DNA from: Paraglomus occultum
Taxonomy: Eukaryota > Glomeromycota > Glomeromycetes > Paraglomerales > Paraglomeraceae
Length of the DNA: 46,736 nucleotides
Reading direction: 5' to 3'
Assembly: GCA_910592205.1 (NCBI GenBank)
Contig: CAJVPJ010000090.1
Location: 1-46,736 of the forward strand
Shown here: one piece after another, positions 46,608-46,736 of the stretch
Numbering within the stretch: the stretch's first letter is position 1
Layout: the number at the start of each line of letters is the position of its first letter
Notes under the pieces: model-generated
The model's database searches: none
What the model saw: only the letters and a program-made list of their open reading frames with translations
Told to the model about the DNA's origin: nothing
Made by a program: the position numbers and the translations under genes

Positions 46608-46736
46608 TATCCACGATCGGGTGAGTATTATCTAGAATCCGATACATCTAAATATCCATCATCAAAAAGAGAGCTAAATTTTCGTTTTTGCTTTATAACA
46701 GTGTCATGAATATAGAAGACAACGCTATGCCTCGAC

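Overview
The window looks like nuclear DNA of an early-diverging fungus. It is AT-rich. Its genes carry many short GT-AG introns, and the protein families are fungal: Zn2Cys6 and NRG1-like C2H2 transcription factors, a Pho85-type (PCL) cyclin and a CaMK-type kinase. Wide spacers hold decayed DNA transposons, an integrase relic and IS607/Fanzor relics. One intron looks like a U12-type AT-AC intron, which fits Mucoromycota/Glomeromycotina (possibly an arbuscular-mycorrhizal fungus) better than most Dikarya. This placement is inference.

Layout. 1-4.5 kb is a transposon graveyard: a CENP-B-type HTH relic, an old Tc1 3' end, a Tc1 element with intact 30-bp ends and TA duplications but a broken transposase, and an LTR-like promoter stretch. 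4.5-7.8 kb (minus) is a 12-exon Zn2Cys6 regulator containing a 10-nt microexon. 9.1-10.4 kb (plus) is a PCL-type cyclin. Two small hairpin-like MITEs follow. 11.75-13.07 kb (plus) is KTI12, and 13.15-13.68 kb (minus, convergent) is URM1. Both act in wobble-uridine tRNA modification. 14.2-15.0 kb (plus) is an intronless repeat protein, probably a beta-propeller. 15.6-24.3 kb is gene-poor, with an integrase relic, Tc1 relics, a MITE and one doubtful ORF. 24.4-26.0 kb (minus) is an NRG1-like C2H2 factor. 26-34.9 kb is a gene desert with microsatellites. 34.9-36.7 kb (plus) is a decayed IS607-like element: a serine recombinase (TnpA) relic followed by a Fanzor/TnpB relic, both still showing introns. 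A second, inverted Fanzor fragment lies at 37.35-37.67 kb. 38.4-40.0 kb (minus) is a Ca2+/calmodulin-dependent kinase. It is divergent from a 1,284-residue coiled-coil protein (41.1-45.7 kb, plus) with a dynein-adaptor-like CC1-box motif. A small membrane-protein ORF (minus) closes the window.

Exon models were built by hand from splice sites, reading phase and family motifs. In each multi-exon model the phases close exactly, but none is backed by transcript data. The most notable observations are the IS607-Fanzor relic, the AT-AC intron in KTI12, the KTI12/URM1 pairing and the 10-nt microexon.
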